Source: Streptosporangiaceae bacterium (GTDB taxonomy: Bacteria > Actinomycetota > Actinomycetes > Streptosporangiales > Streptosporangiaceae). Taken from it: a DNA stretch of 61,981 nt. Positions 27,699 to 36,031 of the stretch are shown piece by piece. The notes beneath the pieces were generated by a model that saw only the letters and a program-made list of their open reading frames with translations, did no database searches and was not told the origin of the DNA. Numbering within the stretch: position 1 is the stretch's first letter; each line of letters begins with the position of its first letter. Location of the stretch: the NCBI GenBank assembly GCA_025934375.1, contig JAICYD010000025.1:1-61981 (forward strand), given 5' to 3'. A program made the translations under genes and the position numbers.

Positions 27699-29441
27699 AT
27701 GGCAACTCAGGGTCAGCATCTCAACCGGCGCATCGCGGCGCTCGCGGTTCCCGCACTTGGCTCGATCGCCGCCGAGCCGCTGTACACCATCGCTGATACC
27801 GCCATCGTCGGCCACCTGGGACGGGTGCCGCTGGACTCGCTGGCGATCGCGGCCAGCGCACTGGCGATCGTCGCGTGGGTGGCGATCTTCCTCAGCACCG
27901 CCACCACCTCGGCGGTAGCCCGGCTGAGGGCGGCCGGCAGCGAGGCGGCCGCCGGGCGCGCGGTCGGGGCGGCCTACCTGGTCGCGGTGGCGTGGGGCGT
28001 CGCCACGGCCGTCATCGTGGTGATCGCCGCCCCCTGGGTCGCGGCGCTGCTCGGCGCGCGCGGCGAGGTCCTGGACGGCGCGACGGGCTACCTGCGCGCG
28101 TCAGCCGCGGGACTGCCGTTCCTGTACCTGTCCTACGCGGGCAACGGTCACCTGATCGGGCTGGCGGACTCGCGCAGGCCGCTGAAGATCGCCGTCGGCG
28201 CGAACCTGGCGAACATCGCCCTTGAGGTCACGCTGGTGTTCGGCCTGCACGCCGGGCTGCTGGGGTCAGCCTGGGGCACCGTCGCCGCGCAGGTGCTGGC
28301 CGCCGCGTGGTACGCCCGCGCGTCCTGGCGGCAGGCCGGGGTGACGCCCGCCCGGCCGGGCCGGCCGGAGGTGCGCGCCCTGCTCCGGGACGGGCACCGG
28401 CTGTCGGTCCGAACGGTCGCGCTCGGGGTCGTACCGCTCGCGGCGACCGCGCTCGTGGCCCGGCTCGGACCGGTCCTGCTCGGCGGCCAGCAGGTGGCGA
28501 TGCGCCTGTGGTACATGCTGTCGCTGTCGCTGGACGCCCTCGCGGTCCCGGCGCAGGTGTTCGTCAGCGCCAGCCTCGGCGCGGGCGACCCCGAAGCGGC
28601 CCGCCAGGTCGGGCGGCGGACCCTGGGGCTGGGGCTGGCGGCGGGCGTCGTGCTCGGCGTGATCACCGCGCTGCTCGCGCTGGGCGCCCCGGACGCGTTC
28701 ACCGCCGATCCGGCGATCCGGCACGCTGCGGTGATCGGGCTGGTCGCCTCCGCGGCCACCCAGCCCCTGGCGGCACTCGCGTTCGTGCTGGACGGGCTGA
28801 TCCTGGGCATCGGCGACTACGTGGCGATGCGCCGTGCCATGATCGTGTCCATCGTCGGCTTCGCCCCGCTGGCGCTGGCCACGGCCCGCTGGCACTGGAT
28901 CGGCCTGCCCGGCGTGTGGGCGGCGCTGGGGCTGTGGCTGGCCACCCGCTCGCTGCTGCTCGGCAGGCGCTGGCTCGCCCACGTCCGCTCCGGGTTACGC
29001 GATCGCCGCCTGGAACGCGCCCGGGGTGACGCCGTAGTACCGCCGGAACCAGCGGGTCAGGTGCGCCTGGTCGGCGAAGCCGGCCTCAGCGGCGGCGATC
29101 GCCGGGGCGGTGCCCGCGGCGAGCGACCGCCGCGCGGCCCGGATCCGCAGCTGGCGCTGGTAGTCGCTGGGCGCCATCTCGAAGGCACCCCGAAAGGCCC
29201 GGTAGGCCACGTACCGGCTGCACCCGGCCGCCTCGGCCAGGTCGTCCATGGTCAGCTGCGCGCCCCCGGGCGGCGTGACCCCCGCGTCGTGGATCAGGTC
29301 GCGCACCCGGCCGGCCACGTCCGCGGGCAGCGGTCGCGGCGCCGGGCGCGCGAGCGACGCGTGCCGGGCGACATGCCGGGTGACGTCGACCAGGCGCTCG
29401 TAACGCGCCAGCTCGCCCCCGGCCCGGTCATCGGGCTCTAG
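27699..29441 (+). CDS. MATE family efflux transporter with read-through C-terminus
   Basis: A proton- or sodium-coupled multidrug/toxin exporter. Residues 1-435 show twelve membrane segments and MATE motifs (ALAVPALGSIAAEPLYTIADTAIVGHLG; GWGGQQVAMR-like LLGGQQVAMRLWYMLS). Family resemblance ends near position 29000 (RRWLAHVRSGLRD), yet no stop occurs there: the frame stays open for about 145 more residues, lying exactly codon-aligned over the convergent AraC gene. The extra part (arginine/glycine-rich, no motif) is thus the complement of a real gene. Either the stop has been lost or the true product is longer than its relatives. ATG 27699 follows GAGGGTGG. Confidence 0.82.
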   Translation: MATQGQHLNRRIAALAVPALGSIAAEPLYTIADTAIVGHLGRVPLDSLAIAASALAIVAWVAIFLSTATTSAVARLRAAGSEAAAGRAVGAAYLVAVAWGVATAVIVVIAAPWVAALLGARGEVLDGATGYLRASAAGLPFLYLSYAGNGHLIGLADSRRPLKIAVGANLANIALEVTLVFGLHAGLLGSAWGTVAAQVLAAAWYARASWRQAGVTPARPGRPEVRALLRDGHRLSVRTVALGVVPLAATALVARLGPVLLGGQQVAMRLWYMLSLSLDALAVPAQVFVSASLGAGDPEAARQVGRRTLGLGLAAGVVLGVITALLALGAPDAFTADPAIRHAAVIGLVASAATQPLAALAFVLDGLILGIGDYVAMRRAMIVSIVGFAPLALATARWHWIGLPGVWAALGLWLATRSLLLGRRWLAHVRSGLRDRRLERARGDAVVPPEPAGQVRLVGEAGLSGGDRRGGARGERPPRGPDPQLALVVAGRHLEGTPKGPVGHVPAAPGRLGQVVHGQLRAPGRRDPRVVDQVAHPAGHVRGQRSRRRARERRVPGDMPGDVDQALVTRQLAPGPVIGL

Positions 29442-29831
29442 CGTGGCGGCCAGCCGCAGCAGGGCGCGGGCCAGTGCCGTGTCCTGCGCCACGGGAACTG
29501 GGAACAGCGGCAGGCCCTCGGCCCGGCCGGTCACCTCTGCGACCAGTGAGGCCATCAGGTCCGGCCAGACGTGCACCATCCGGTAGGTGAACCCGCCGGG
29601 GTCGGCGGCGTGCCCGTCGTGCGGGTCATCGGGGTTGAACAGCATGACCATGCCGGGGCCGCTGACGTGGCGACCGCGACGGCACCGGAACTCCTGCGCG
29701 CCCTCCTCGGTGATGCCGAGGGAGTAGCTCTCATGACTGTGCCGGTGGTAGACGTGCGTCGTGAACCGGGCGTGCATCGCCTCGACGGGCAGGGAGCGCG
29801 CGCGCCAGTACCGGACCCAGTCACCGGGCAT
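28995..29831 (-). CDS. AraC family transcriptional regulator
   Basis: A 278-residue regulator with an N-terminal cupin sensor (HARFTTHVYHRHSHESYSLG, MVMLFNPDDPHDG) and two C-terminal helix-turn-helix units (LTMDDLAEAAGCSRYVAYRAFRGAFEMAPSDYQRQLR; AIAAAEAGFADQAHLTRWFRRYYGVTPGAFQ). ATG 29831 gives the family N-terminus. It is divergent from the DUF2000 gene, 67 bp away; this AraC/DUF2000 pairing is common in actinobacteria. Its 3' half is overlapped on the other strand by the extended MATE frame. Confidence 0.88.
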   Translation of the reverse strand: MPGDWVRYWRARSLPVEAMHARFTTHVYHRHSHESYSLGITEEGAQEFRCRRGRHVSGPGMVMLFNPDDPHDGHAADPGGFTYRMVHVWPDLMASLVAEVTGRAEGLPLFPVPVAQDTALARALLRLAATLEPDDRAGGELARYERLVDVTRHVARHASLARPAPRPLPADVAGRVRDLIHDAGVTPPGGAQLTMDDLAEAAGCSRYVAYRAFRGAFEMAPSDYQRQLRIRAARRSLAAGTAPAIAAAEAGFADQAHLTRWFRRYYGVTPGAFQAAIA

Positions 29832-29898
29832 GTGCCCATTCTCGCCGGCGCACGCGCGTTCAAGACACGGCGGCGCGGGCCGGGGCAGGCTCGCCGTC

Positions 29899-30309
29899 AT
29901 GCGCTTTGACACCAAGATCGCCATCGCGGTCCGTGACGACCTGCCCGCGTGGCAGAAGCTGAACGTCACCGCGTTCCTGGCCAGCGGCATCGCCGCCGGG
30001 TCCGGCGATATCATCGGCAAGCCGTACGAGGACGGGGACGGGAACGCGTACCTGGAGCTGTTTCGCCAGCCGGTGGTCATCCACGCGGCGAGCGCCGAGC
30101 AGCTGACCGGCGTGCACCAACGGGCGCTCAGCCGGGCCCTCCCCATGGCGATCTACACGCAGGACATGTTCGCCACCGGGAACGACGACGACAACCGCGC
30201 CGCCGTGCGCGGCGTCCGGGCGGCTGACCTGCGGTTCGCCGGGATCGCGGTCCACGGTCCCCGCAACGCGGTGGACAAGGCCCTCAAGGGGCTCCCGCTA
30301 CACCCCTAG
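29899..30309 (+). CDS. DUF2000 family protein
   Basis: A 136-residue DUF2000 protein: MRFDTKIAIAVRDDLPAWQKLNVTAFLASGIAA, GKPYEDGDGNAYLELFRQPVVIHAA, and a C-terminal GVRAADLRFAGIAVHGPRNAVDKALKGL. The fold is thought to be related to peptidyl-tRNA hydrolase 2, but the function is not established. It is divergent from the AraC regulator, which probably controls it. ATG 29899 has no clear Shine-Dalgarno. Confidence 0.85.
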   Translation: MRFDTKIAIAVRDDLPAWQKLNVTAFLASGIAAGSGDIIGKPYEDGDGNAYLELFRQPVVIHAASAEQLTGVHQRALSRALPMAIYTQDMFATGNDDDNRAAVRGVRAADLRFAGIAVHGPRNAVDKALKGLPLHP

Positions 30310-30351
30310 GGGAGATCAGGGCAGTGCATTCTGGCTCGCGCCGGCCCAGGG

Positions 30352-31104
30352 CTACCGGTACGCGGCGAGCCCGAGCTTGACCGCCAGCGCCAGCCCGCAC
30401 AGGCCAACCAGCAGGCGCAGGGCCCGGGCGGGCAGCCGCCGGGCGATGCGCGGGCCGGTCATGCCACCCAGCAGGAAGCCGGCGGCCAGCAACGGCACAA
30501 CCGCCCAGTCAACCGGGGCGAAAAGGGCAAAAGCCGCGCCCGCGACCGCGTTCGCCGCGCCCGAAATAATGTTTTTGAGGGCATTAAGCCGGATAAGCGA
30601 TTCGCTGAACATCGTGGCGAGGATCGCGAGAAGGAGCACCCCGCCCGCCGCGCCGAAGTAGCCGATGTAGATGGCCGCGGCGAATAGCCCGGCCAGCCGC
30701 CGCCGGGACCGATCCGCGCCCGGCCGCGGGGCCAGGCCGCTGATCAAGGGCTGGACGAGCAGCAAGGCCGCCGCGACGGCGATCAGCACCGGGACCACCA
30801 TCGCGAACGTGCTCGCGGGCGCGATCAGCAGCGCGCCCGCCCCGGCCGCCCCGCCGATGGCGGTCACCACCGCCAGGCGCAGTGCCCGCTCGCGCTGGCC
30901 GGACAGCTCCGGGCGCGCGCCGGCTACTGATCCGGCCGCGGTGCAGATCAGTGACATGGTGTTGGTGACGTTCGCCGCCAGCGGCGGTAGCCCGATCGCC
31001 AGCAGCACCGGGTAGGACACGACACTCGCGACGCTGGCCACGGTGCTCGCGATGCCGGCCAGGACACCCGTCCCGAGCAGGGCGAGGGCTTCGAAGATGC
31101 TCAT
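30352..31104 (-). CDS. TSUP (TauE/SafE) family permease
   Basis: A 250-residue integral membrane protein with about eight segments in the TSUP two-repeat pattern (LLGTGVLAGIASTVASVASVVSYPVLLAIGLPPLAANVTNT; then IYIGYFGAAGGVLLLAIL and LRLNALKN-type motif LIRLNALKNIISG). The family moves sulfur-containing organic anions such as sulfite or sulfoacetate; the actual substrate is unknown. It is the third gene of a minus-strand group with the M41-like and MmcQ genes, 23 bp after the latter. Confidence 0.88.
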   Translation of the reverse strand: MSIFEALALLGTGVLAGIASTVASVASVVSYPVLLAIGLPPLAANVTNTMSLICTAAGSVAGARPELSGQRERALRLAVVTAIGGAAGAGALLIAPASTFAMVVPVLIAVAAALLLVQPLISGLAPRPGADRSRRRLAGLFAAAIYIGYFGAAGGVLLLAILATMFSESLIRLNALKNIISGAANAVAGAAFALFAPVDWAVVPLLAAGFLLGGMTGPRIARRLPARALRLLVGLCGLALAVKLGLAAYR

Positions 31105-31127
31105 GCTCAGTTTCCGCGGCAGCCTGG

Positions 31128-31487
31128 CTAGCTCGCGGGGCGATCCTTCTTCGGCAGCTTGCCCAGGACGGCCTCATAGGAGCCATCGATCGCCTCGCGG
31201 ATCTCATCGTCGGGGATCGCGTCGCCGCCGGCCTGGAGGGCGTTCCAGCCCGATCGCCCGATATAGGGCATCACCGTCGCCGCGCCCGGGTAGCGGGCCA
31301 GCCACTCGTCGGCCGCGTCCCGGCTCGCTCCGCACTTCAGGCCCACCGTCGGCGGGACCCGGTCACCGGACCCGAGGAAGGCGAAGATCTTCGGCCCGAC
31401 CTTCACCACGACATCGCCGTCCCACGGCTCGTCTTCCCACGCCCCCGGCTTCGCCAGGCAGTACGCCAGAATCTCCTCCCAGGTCAC
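31128..31487 (-). CDS. MmcQ/YjbR family protein
   Basis: A 119-residue member of the MmcQ/YjbR (DUF419) family with a double-wing DNA-binding-like fold: VTWEEILAYCLAKPGAWEDEPWDGD, VVVKVGPKIFAFLG, VGLKCGASRDAADEWLARYPGA, YIGRSGWNALQAGG. GTG 31487 is used because it overlaps the preceding stop (GTGA) and matches the family N-terminus; the longer frame upstream is the complement of its neighbour. Members bind DNA weakly; the role is unknown. Confidence 0.88.
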   Translation of the reverse strand: MTWEEILAYCLAKPGAWEDEPWDGDVVVKVGPKIFAFLGSGDRVPPTVGLKCGASRDAADEWLARYPGAATVMPYIGRSGWNALQAGGDAIPDDEIREAIDGSYEAVLGKLPKKDRPAS

Positions 31488-32119
31488 GGGGTCACTGTAG
31501 TCGGCAGGCCGGCGATGGCGGCGGCTACCGGGTAGGGCAGGTGCCGCGGGTGGACGAGCAGGCCGCGGGCCAGCCGGGCGATCCGGGGCCGGAGCGGGGT
31601 CAGCACCTGGACGCTGTAGTGCCAGGCGGCCGCCTCGTTGCCCGCGAACCGGCCGCAGATCGCGGCCCGGAACCGCCGCGCGTCCCCGCCGTCGCCGCGC
31701 CATCGCGCCAGGAACGCGGCGACGTCGTCGGCGTCCGCCGGCAGTGTCCAGTCCCGCAGCCGCTCGGCGACCTGCCCCGCCGCGTCAATGACGAACGCCA
31801 GGTCGCCCCGGCTGCCCCCGGCACTGCCTTGAATAGCACTGGCTCGGATCCGGTGGACGCGGCCCGCGCTGGCGCCCCCGGCGCGGATGCTAACGGAGCT
31901 GAACCGCGCGCCGACCGTGAGGGCGGCCACCGCGTGCCCCGCCTCGTGCCAGGCGGTTCGGGCCGCCTCGGCGCGCGCGGGCGCGTAGCTGGCGGCCAGC
32001 CCGCCGTCATAGCGCTGCCGGATCCACGCCGCGTGCACCAGCGACTCATCGTCATACCTGATGAGCCGGTCGAGTTCGCGCTCGATCGCCACCAGCGTCC
32101 GGGTCTGCGCGGGCGTCAT
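31484..32119 (-). CDS. stand-alone M41 (FtsH-like) zinc peptidase domain protein
   Basis: A 211-residue protein with the M41 active-site motif HEAGH (TAWHEAGHAVAALTVGARFSSVSIRAGG) near residue 58, the pattern found in the protease half of FtsH. There is no AAA+ ATPase domain and no membrane segment. A later acidic region (DAAGQVAERLRDW, DADDVAAFLARWRGDGGDA) could supply the third zinc ligand, as Asp/Glu does in FtsH. Such ATPase-free M41-like proteins are common in actinobacteria but not characterised to my knowledge. It opens an operon with MmcQ and TSUP. Confidence 0.72.
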   Translation of the reverse strand: MTPAQTRTLVAIERELDRLIRYDDESLVHAAWIRQRYDGGLAASYAPARAEAARTAWHEAGHAVAALTVGARFSSVSIRAGGASAGRVHRIRASAIQGSAGGSRGDLAFVIDAAGQVAERLRDWTLPADADDVAAFLARWRGDGGDARRFRAAICGRFAGNEAAAWHYSVQVLTPLRPRIARLARGLLVHPRHLPYPVAAAIAGLPTTVTP

Positions 32120-32125
32120 TCGCCC

Positions 32126-32131
32126 ACATTA
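32126..32131 (-). promoter_or_regulatory. -10 element (TAATGT) for the M41-like operon
   Basis: On the minus strand TAATGT ends 6 nt before ATG 32119, with no Shine-Dalgarno; a leaderless start is likely. On the opposite strand TACGGT (32140-32145) lies 9 nt before the MFS GTG, so the 35-bp gap holds two divergent promoters. Confidence 0.5.
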
Positions 32132-32154
32132 GCGTCAGGTACGGTTAGGAACTT

Positions 32155-33393
32155 GTGACTTCAGTGCAGCGCGGCGAGCGGAGTGGCTCCTCGCTGGAGG
32201 CGGTGCTGCTGGTCGTCGGGGTGGCCGCGCTGGGCTTCAACCTGCGCGGCGCGATCACCAGCCTTCCGCCGGTCTATCCCGAGCTGCAGGACCGCCTGCA
32301 CCTGTCGTCCGCTGCCGTGTCGGTGCTGGCGGCGACGCCGGTCATCTGCTTCGGGATCGTGTCCGGGTTCGCCGCGCCGCTGGCCCGGCGGGTCGGCGAG
32401 GAGCGCGCCCTGCTGGCCGCCCTGGTCATGCTGGCGGCCGGGCTGGTGCTGCGCGCCGTCGCGCCCGCCTCGCTGCTGTTCCCGGGGACCGTGCTCGCGG
32501 CGGGTGCCATCGCGGTCATGAACGTGCTGCTGAGCAGCCTCATCAAGCGCCGCTGGCCAGAGCGGGCCGGGTTCCTCATCGGCCTGTACATCACCACGCT
32601 GTCGGCCGGCGCCATCGCCGGGTCATTGCTTAGCGTCCCGGTCTACCAGGCCGGCGGGCGGTCGATACCGCTGGCGCTCGGCTGGGTGGCCGTCCCGGCC
32701 GTGATCGGCGTGGCACTGTGGCTCCCGCAGGTCCGGGGGAGCGGCGCGGCCGTCGCGGCCGCCACCGCGGCCGCCTCCGGCCGAGACTCCCGCCCGGCCG
32801 GCGGCCGGCGGCCGCTTTGGCGGTACGCGCTCGCCTGGCAGGTCACCCTCTTCATGGGCGTGCAGAGCCTGCTGTACTACGGGAGCGTGTCCTGGCTGCC
32901 GACGATCTTGCGGGACCGCGGCGTGTCGGCGGGCGCGGCCGGCGCGCTGCTCGGGGTCCTGGGCATCGGGAACCTCGCGCTCGCGCTGGTGACCCCGGTC
33001 CTGGCGCAGCGGATGCGCACGCAGTACGCGCTCATCATCCCGATCGCCATCGGGATCGCGGCGGGCACGGCCGGCGCGGTGTGGGCACCGGTGGACACCG
33101 CGGTGGCGTGGATGCTCATCCTCGGGGCCGCGCAGAACGCCGCCCTGGGCCTGGCGATCTTCTTCGCCATGGCCCGCGCCCCCGACCCGGCGACGGCCGC
33201 GTCACTGTCGGCGATGGCCCAAGGTGCGGGCTACTTGCTGGCCAGCGCGGGCCCGCTGGAGGTCGGCCTGCTGCACTCGGCCACCGGGAGCTGGAACGCC
33301 CCGGTCACCGTCCTGCTGGCGCTCACCATCGTCTTGCTGGTCGCTGGGCTGCTCGCGGCGCGACCCCGGACCCTGCCCGGTGTCGATGACTGA
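32155..33393 (+). CDS. MFS transporter, CynX/NimT (cyanate permease-like) family
   Basis: A 412-residue twelve-segment major facilitator. FNLRGAITSLPPVYPELQDRLHLSSAAVSVLAATPVICFG at the N-terminus is characteristic of the CynX/NimT group (cyanate, 2-nitroimidazole). The central loop has the usual inserted basic region (RDSRPAGGRRPLWRY). Substrate unknown. GTG 32155 has no Shine-Dalgarno but a TACGGT hexamer 9 nt before it. It overlaps the HAD gene by 8 bp and is divergent from the M41-like operon. Confidence 0.87.
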   Translation: MTSVQRGERSGSSLEAVLLVVGVAALGFNLRGAITSLPPVYPELQDRLHLSSAAVSVLAATPVICFGIVSGFAAPLARRVGEERALLAALVMLAAGLVLRAVAPASLLFPGTVLAAGAIAVMNVLLSSLIKRRWPERAGFLIGLYITTLSAGAIAGSLLSVPVYQAGGRSIPLALGWVAVPAVIGVALWLPQVRGSGAAVAAATAAASGRDSRPAGGRRPLWRYALAWQVTLFMGVQSLLYYGSVSWLPTILRDRGVSAGAAGALLGVLGIGNLALALVTPVLAQRMRTQYALIIPIAIGIAAGTAGAVWAPVDTAVAWMLILGAAQNAALGLAIFFAMARAPDPATAASLSAMAQGAGYLLASAGPLEVGLLHSATGSWNAPVTVLLALTIVLLVAGLLAARPRTLPGVDD

Positions 33394-34549
33394 CCGCAGG
33401 CCCGTGATCGGCTTCGACCTGGACATGACGCTGGTCGACTCCCGCGCGGCGATCATGGCGTCATTCGCGGCGGTCGCCGCGGAGACCGGGGTCACCATCG
33501 ACCCGGTCGGAGTGGACAGCCGGCTCGGGATCAAGCTGGAGGACGAGCTCGCGCACTGGTTTCCCGCAGGTGAGATCGCCCCTGCGATGGCGATCTACCG
33601 CCGGCACTACCCGCTGCTGTCCGGTCCGCTGACCAGCGTCCTGCCCGGCGCGCGGGAGGCCCTCGCGACGGTGCGCGCGGCCGGGGCGCGGGTGGTGGTG
33701 GTCTCCGCGAAGTTCGAGCCGACGGTCCGGCAGGTCCTCGATGACGTCGGCCTCGCCGTGGATGAGGTGTTCGGCGGGGTCCACGGCCCGGAGAAGGCTG
33801 TCGTCCTGACGGACCTCGCCGCGGACGCCTACGTGGGCGACACGCCAGCCGACGTGGCCGCAGCGGCCGCCGCGGCGGCCTGGCCGGTCGGCGTGGCCAC
33901 CGGGTCCTTCAGTGGCGCCGACCTGCGGGTGGCCGGCGCGGCGGTTGTCTTGGCGTCGCTCGCCGAATTCCCGGACCGGTACGCCCGGCGCTTCCCGTTC
34001 CTGTCAGGCTTACGCCGCGATCGCGTATGGTCGCGGGGAGCGGCGCAGCCACTGCCAGAACGACCGGCGCGGCGGCCGGGCGCTGATGTGCCCGCTGCGG
34101 CACGTCCCGGTAACTTCGACCCGCAACTGGACTGGGACGCCCTCGCCCCACGGGGCGCGTACCGTGACGTGCCCGCTGCGCACCGCGACCTCGCTGGCGT
34201 CAACCGTGATGCCCGGCCGGGTGAGGATGATCAAGTGGCCGCTGCGCACCTCGGCGTCCAGTTCCATGACCGGCGCGGTGATGACGGCCCGGGTGAAGTC
34301 GAGGAGCACGTGCCCGCTGGTCACCTGGACCTCCATGCGGCGCGGCACCACCCAGCGGCCGTCCCGCTTGGCCTGGCCGCTGCCGACTTGGACCCGCACG
34401 AGGTCCTTGGGTTGCTCGCCGGGCGCCAGCACGGGCCCGCTGGCCGCGGGAACGATCGCCGCGTCGGCCGTCTCCGGCAGGTCCGTGGTCAGCGCCGCCA
34501 GCTCGGCATAGGTCCGCGCGTTCAGCGCCAGTTCCAGCCGCTCGTCTAG
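33386..34549 (+). CDS. HAD-superfamily hydrolase with read-through C-terminus
   Basis: Residues 1-205 form a HAD phosphatase: motif I DLDMTLVDSR (nucleophile Asp), motif II VVVVSAKFEP, motif III Lys in GPEKAVVL, motif IV YVGDTPADVAAA. The family ends around 34010 (LASLAEFPDRYA), but as in the MATE gene no stop follows. The frame continues to 34549, codon-aligned over the convergent DUF1707 gene, adding about 180 residues with no family resemblance. ATG 33386 is used; GTG 33380 is an alternative. It overlaps the MFS gene by 8 bp and is coupled to it. Confidence 0.8.
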   Translation: MTDRRPVIGFDLDMTLVDSRAAIMASFAAVAAETGVTIDPVGVDSRLGIKLEDELAHWFPAGEIAPAMAIYRRHYPLLSGPLTSVLPGAREALATVRAAGARVVVVSAKFEPTVRQVLDDVGLAVDEVFGGVHGPEKAVVLTDLAADAYVGDTPADVAAAAAAAAWPVGVATGSFSGADLRVAGAAVVLASLAEFPDRYARRFPFLSGLRRDRVWSRGAAQPLPERPARRPGADVPAAARPGNFDPQLDWDALAPRGAYRDVPAAHRDLAGVNRDARPGEDDQVAAAHLGVQFHDRRGDDGPGEVEEHVPAGHLDLHAARHHPAAVPLGLAAADLDPHEVLGLLAGRQHGPAGRGNDRRVGRLRQVRGQRRQLGIGPRVQRQFQPLV

Positions 34550-34675
34550 CTCCTCCGCCGATAGCCGCCCATCGCCGGCCGCTACCCGCAGCGTCTCCAC
34601 CACCCGGTCCCGGTCCGCGTGCGATGCCCGCAGCTTCCCAGGACCTGGCGTTGCGGTCGCATCCTCCTCAGCCAT
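34010..34675 (-). CDS. DUF1707 protein with LiaF-like C-terminal domain
   Basis: A 221-residue protein. The N-terminal DUF1707 motif (LRASHADRDRVVETLRVAAGDGRLSAEELDERLELALNART) is a SHOCT-like unit common in actinobacterial envelope-stress proteins. The C-terminal part repeats short beta units with S-G-H motifs (VQVTSGHVLLDF, AEVRSGHLIILT, VAVRSGHVTVRA, GTCRSGHISARP), as in LiaF-type bactofilin-like domains. No membrane segment. ATG 34675 preferred to TTG 34681. Role in cell-envelope stress is an inference from the family. Confidence 0.83.
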   Translation of the reverse strand: MAEEDATATPGPGKLRASHADRDRVVETLRVAAGDGRLSAEELDERLELALNARTYAELAALTTDLPETADAAIVPAASGPVLAPGEQPKDLVRVQVGSGQAKRDGRWVVPRRMEVQVTSGHVLLDFTRAVITAPVMELDAEVRSGHLIILTRPGITVDASEVAVRSGHVTVRAPWGEGVPVQLRVEVTGTCRSGHISARPPRRSFWQWLRRSPRPYAIAA

Positions 34676-34744
34676 GGACAAACTGTAAAGGAACTGGCGA
34701 GTTCGCGCTCAGCTCACTGGGCTCATGGCGGCGACTTCTCTGCC

Positions 34745-35326
34745 TCACCCGCGCGCCCGGGCGAGCTCGGCCAGGCCGTACCGCTCGACGTGCTCGGGGT
34801 CACCGAGGCTGATCGTCCGCAGGCCCTCGGCGGCCAGCCGGTCGTTGATCTCGTCGAAGTGCTCGCGGACCAGCGCCTTCTCCTCGTCGGTGGTCTTGCC
34901 CCGGTGCGGCTTGCCCGCGTGCTCCAGCGTCGCGTAGTCCCGCTCGCCCTTGGCGGTGCCCGCGGTGCCGCTGGCCCCGGCCGACGGCGCGCCCTGGCCC
35001 GACGCCCGCGACGCCCGCTTCGCGATCCGGGCGCGCGGCGCCTGGACCAGCAGCTCGGCCATCGGCCGCTCGGTCGCGAGCTTGTCGAACGCGGCGGCGT
35101 CCATGGCGACCCGCCGTGGCTCGTCCTCGCCAGCCAGGTAGATGTCCACCATCGCGACGCGCAGCGCCGCCTTCTCGATCACCTTGGCCTCGTCGGCGAG
35201 GACCTCGATCTCGACCGGGCCATCACCGAGTTCCGGGTGCTCATGAATCACGATCCGCGCGAGCGCGTCATCCTGCATGATGAGCTGGCCGCTAAGATCG
35301 CTAAACCGAACAGTCTTCTGACCCAC
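34745..35326 (-). CDS. conserved actinobacterial protein of unknown function
   Basis: A 193-residue protein I cannot assign. The N-terminal half is beta-rich (GQKTVRFSDLSGQLI, ARIVIHEHPELGDGPVEIEVL), the middle is Ala/Ser/Gly-rich, and the C-terminus has a helix-turn-helix-sized segment (TTDEEKALVREHFDEINDRLAAEGLR) ending DPEHVERYGL, a pattern I have seen in small actinobacterial DNA- or nucleoid-associated proteins but cannot name. GTG 35326 with GGGTCGGGAC upstream is the likely start. Third-position G/C bias supports coding. Confidence 0.65.
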   Translation of the reverse strand: MGQKTVRFSDLSGQLIMQDDALARIVIHEHPELGDGPVEIEVLADEAKVIEKAALRVAMVDIYLAGEDEPRRVAMDAAAFDKLATERPMAELLVQAPRARIAKRASRASGQGAPSAGASGTAGTAKGERDYATLEHAGKPHRGKTTDEEKALVREHFDEINDRLAAEGLRTISLGDPEHVERYGLAELARARG

Positions 35327-35428
35327 GTCCCGACCCTTTCCTGATGCCCGATGTCCCGTGCGCCCATCCGTTGCCAAGCAAGCCTGCCCCACGCCCTGCC
35401 CGTTGTCAAACTCATGTTCGCAATGGCG

Positions 35429-36028
35429 TTAGGATACCGGTTTGCGGGTGAACAGGTCTCTGATAGTTACAATGAGCACCGACTCGGCTGATCCCGGCTC
35501 GATCCGCCCGGCCCGTACCTCGTCGGCGCATGCGTGCAAGAGCGCGAAGCAGCATGTCACCAGCCAGGCATCGGGCACGTCAGCGCGGAACGACCCGTCC
35601 CGCTGACCGCGCTCGATAAGCTCGGCGACGGCGTGGTGCGCCGCCGAGTGCGACCTGGTCATGGCGTCGGCGCTCAGCATCGACGCCGCCGCCTCGGCCA
35701 TCGCGGCGTGCTGGCCCAGCTCGCGCCATCCTACCGTCACCAGCCGTTCCAGTGCTTCCACGGGCGGCCCCTCGCCAGGGCGGGCCGCCGCCAGCACGCT
35801 GGCGGTATGCCCCACCGCCCGCGAGACGACCGCCTCCAGCAGGGCCTCGGCCGTGGCGAAGTGGGCGTACACGGTGACCCGGGATACGCCGGCGGCGGTC
35901 GCGACCCCCGCGATCGTCACCGGCGCCCGCGCCCGGATCAGCTCCTCGGTGGCGTCGAGGATGGCCTGCACGTTCCGGTCGGCGATGGCTCGCCGCCGGT
36001 CCGTGACCTCTGCCACCCCTACCTCCAT
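35429..36028 (-). CDS. TetR family transcriptional regulator
   Basis: A 199-residue TetR-type repressor: helix-turn-helix ILDATEELIRARAPVTIAGVATAAGVSRVTVYAHFATAEALLEAVV, followed by an all-helical ligand domain. It lies 3 bp after the stop of the DHA2 exporter in the same direction, so exporter and repressor form an operon. Two operators in front of the exporter (37563-37616) fit autoregulated control of efflux by this protein. Confidence 0.9.
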   Translation of the reverse strand: MEVGVAEVTDRRRAIADRNVQAILDATEELIRARAPVTIAGVATAAGVSRVTVYAHFATAEALLEAVVSRAVGHTASVLAAARPGEGPPVEALERLVTVGWRELGQHAAMAEAAASMLSADAMTRSHSAAHHAVAELIERGQRDGSFRADVPDAWLVTCCFALLHACADEVRAGRIEPGSAESVLIVTIRDLFTRKPVS

Positions 36029-36031
36029 CAG

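Noticed and set aside
29000..29441. C-terminal extension of the MATE protein as a new domain
   Set aside because: It is exactly the complement of AraC codons with no motif; treated as read-through, not a domain.
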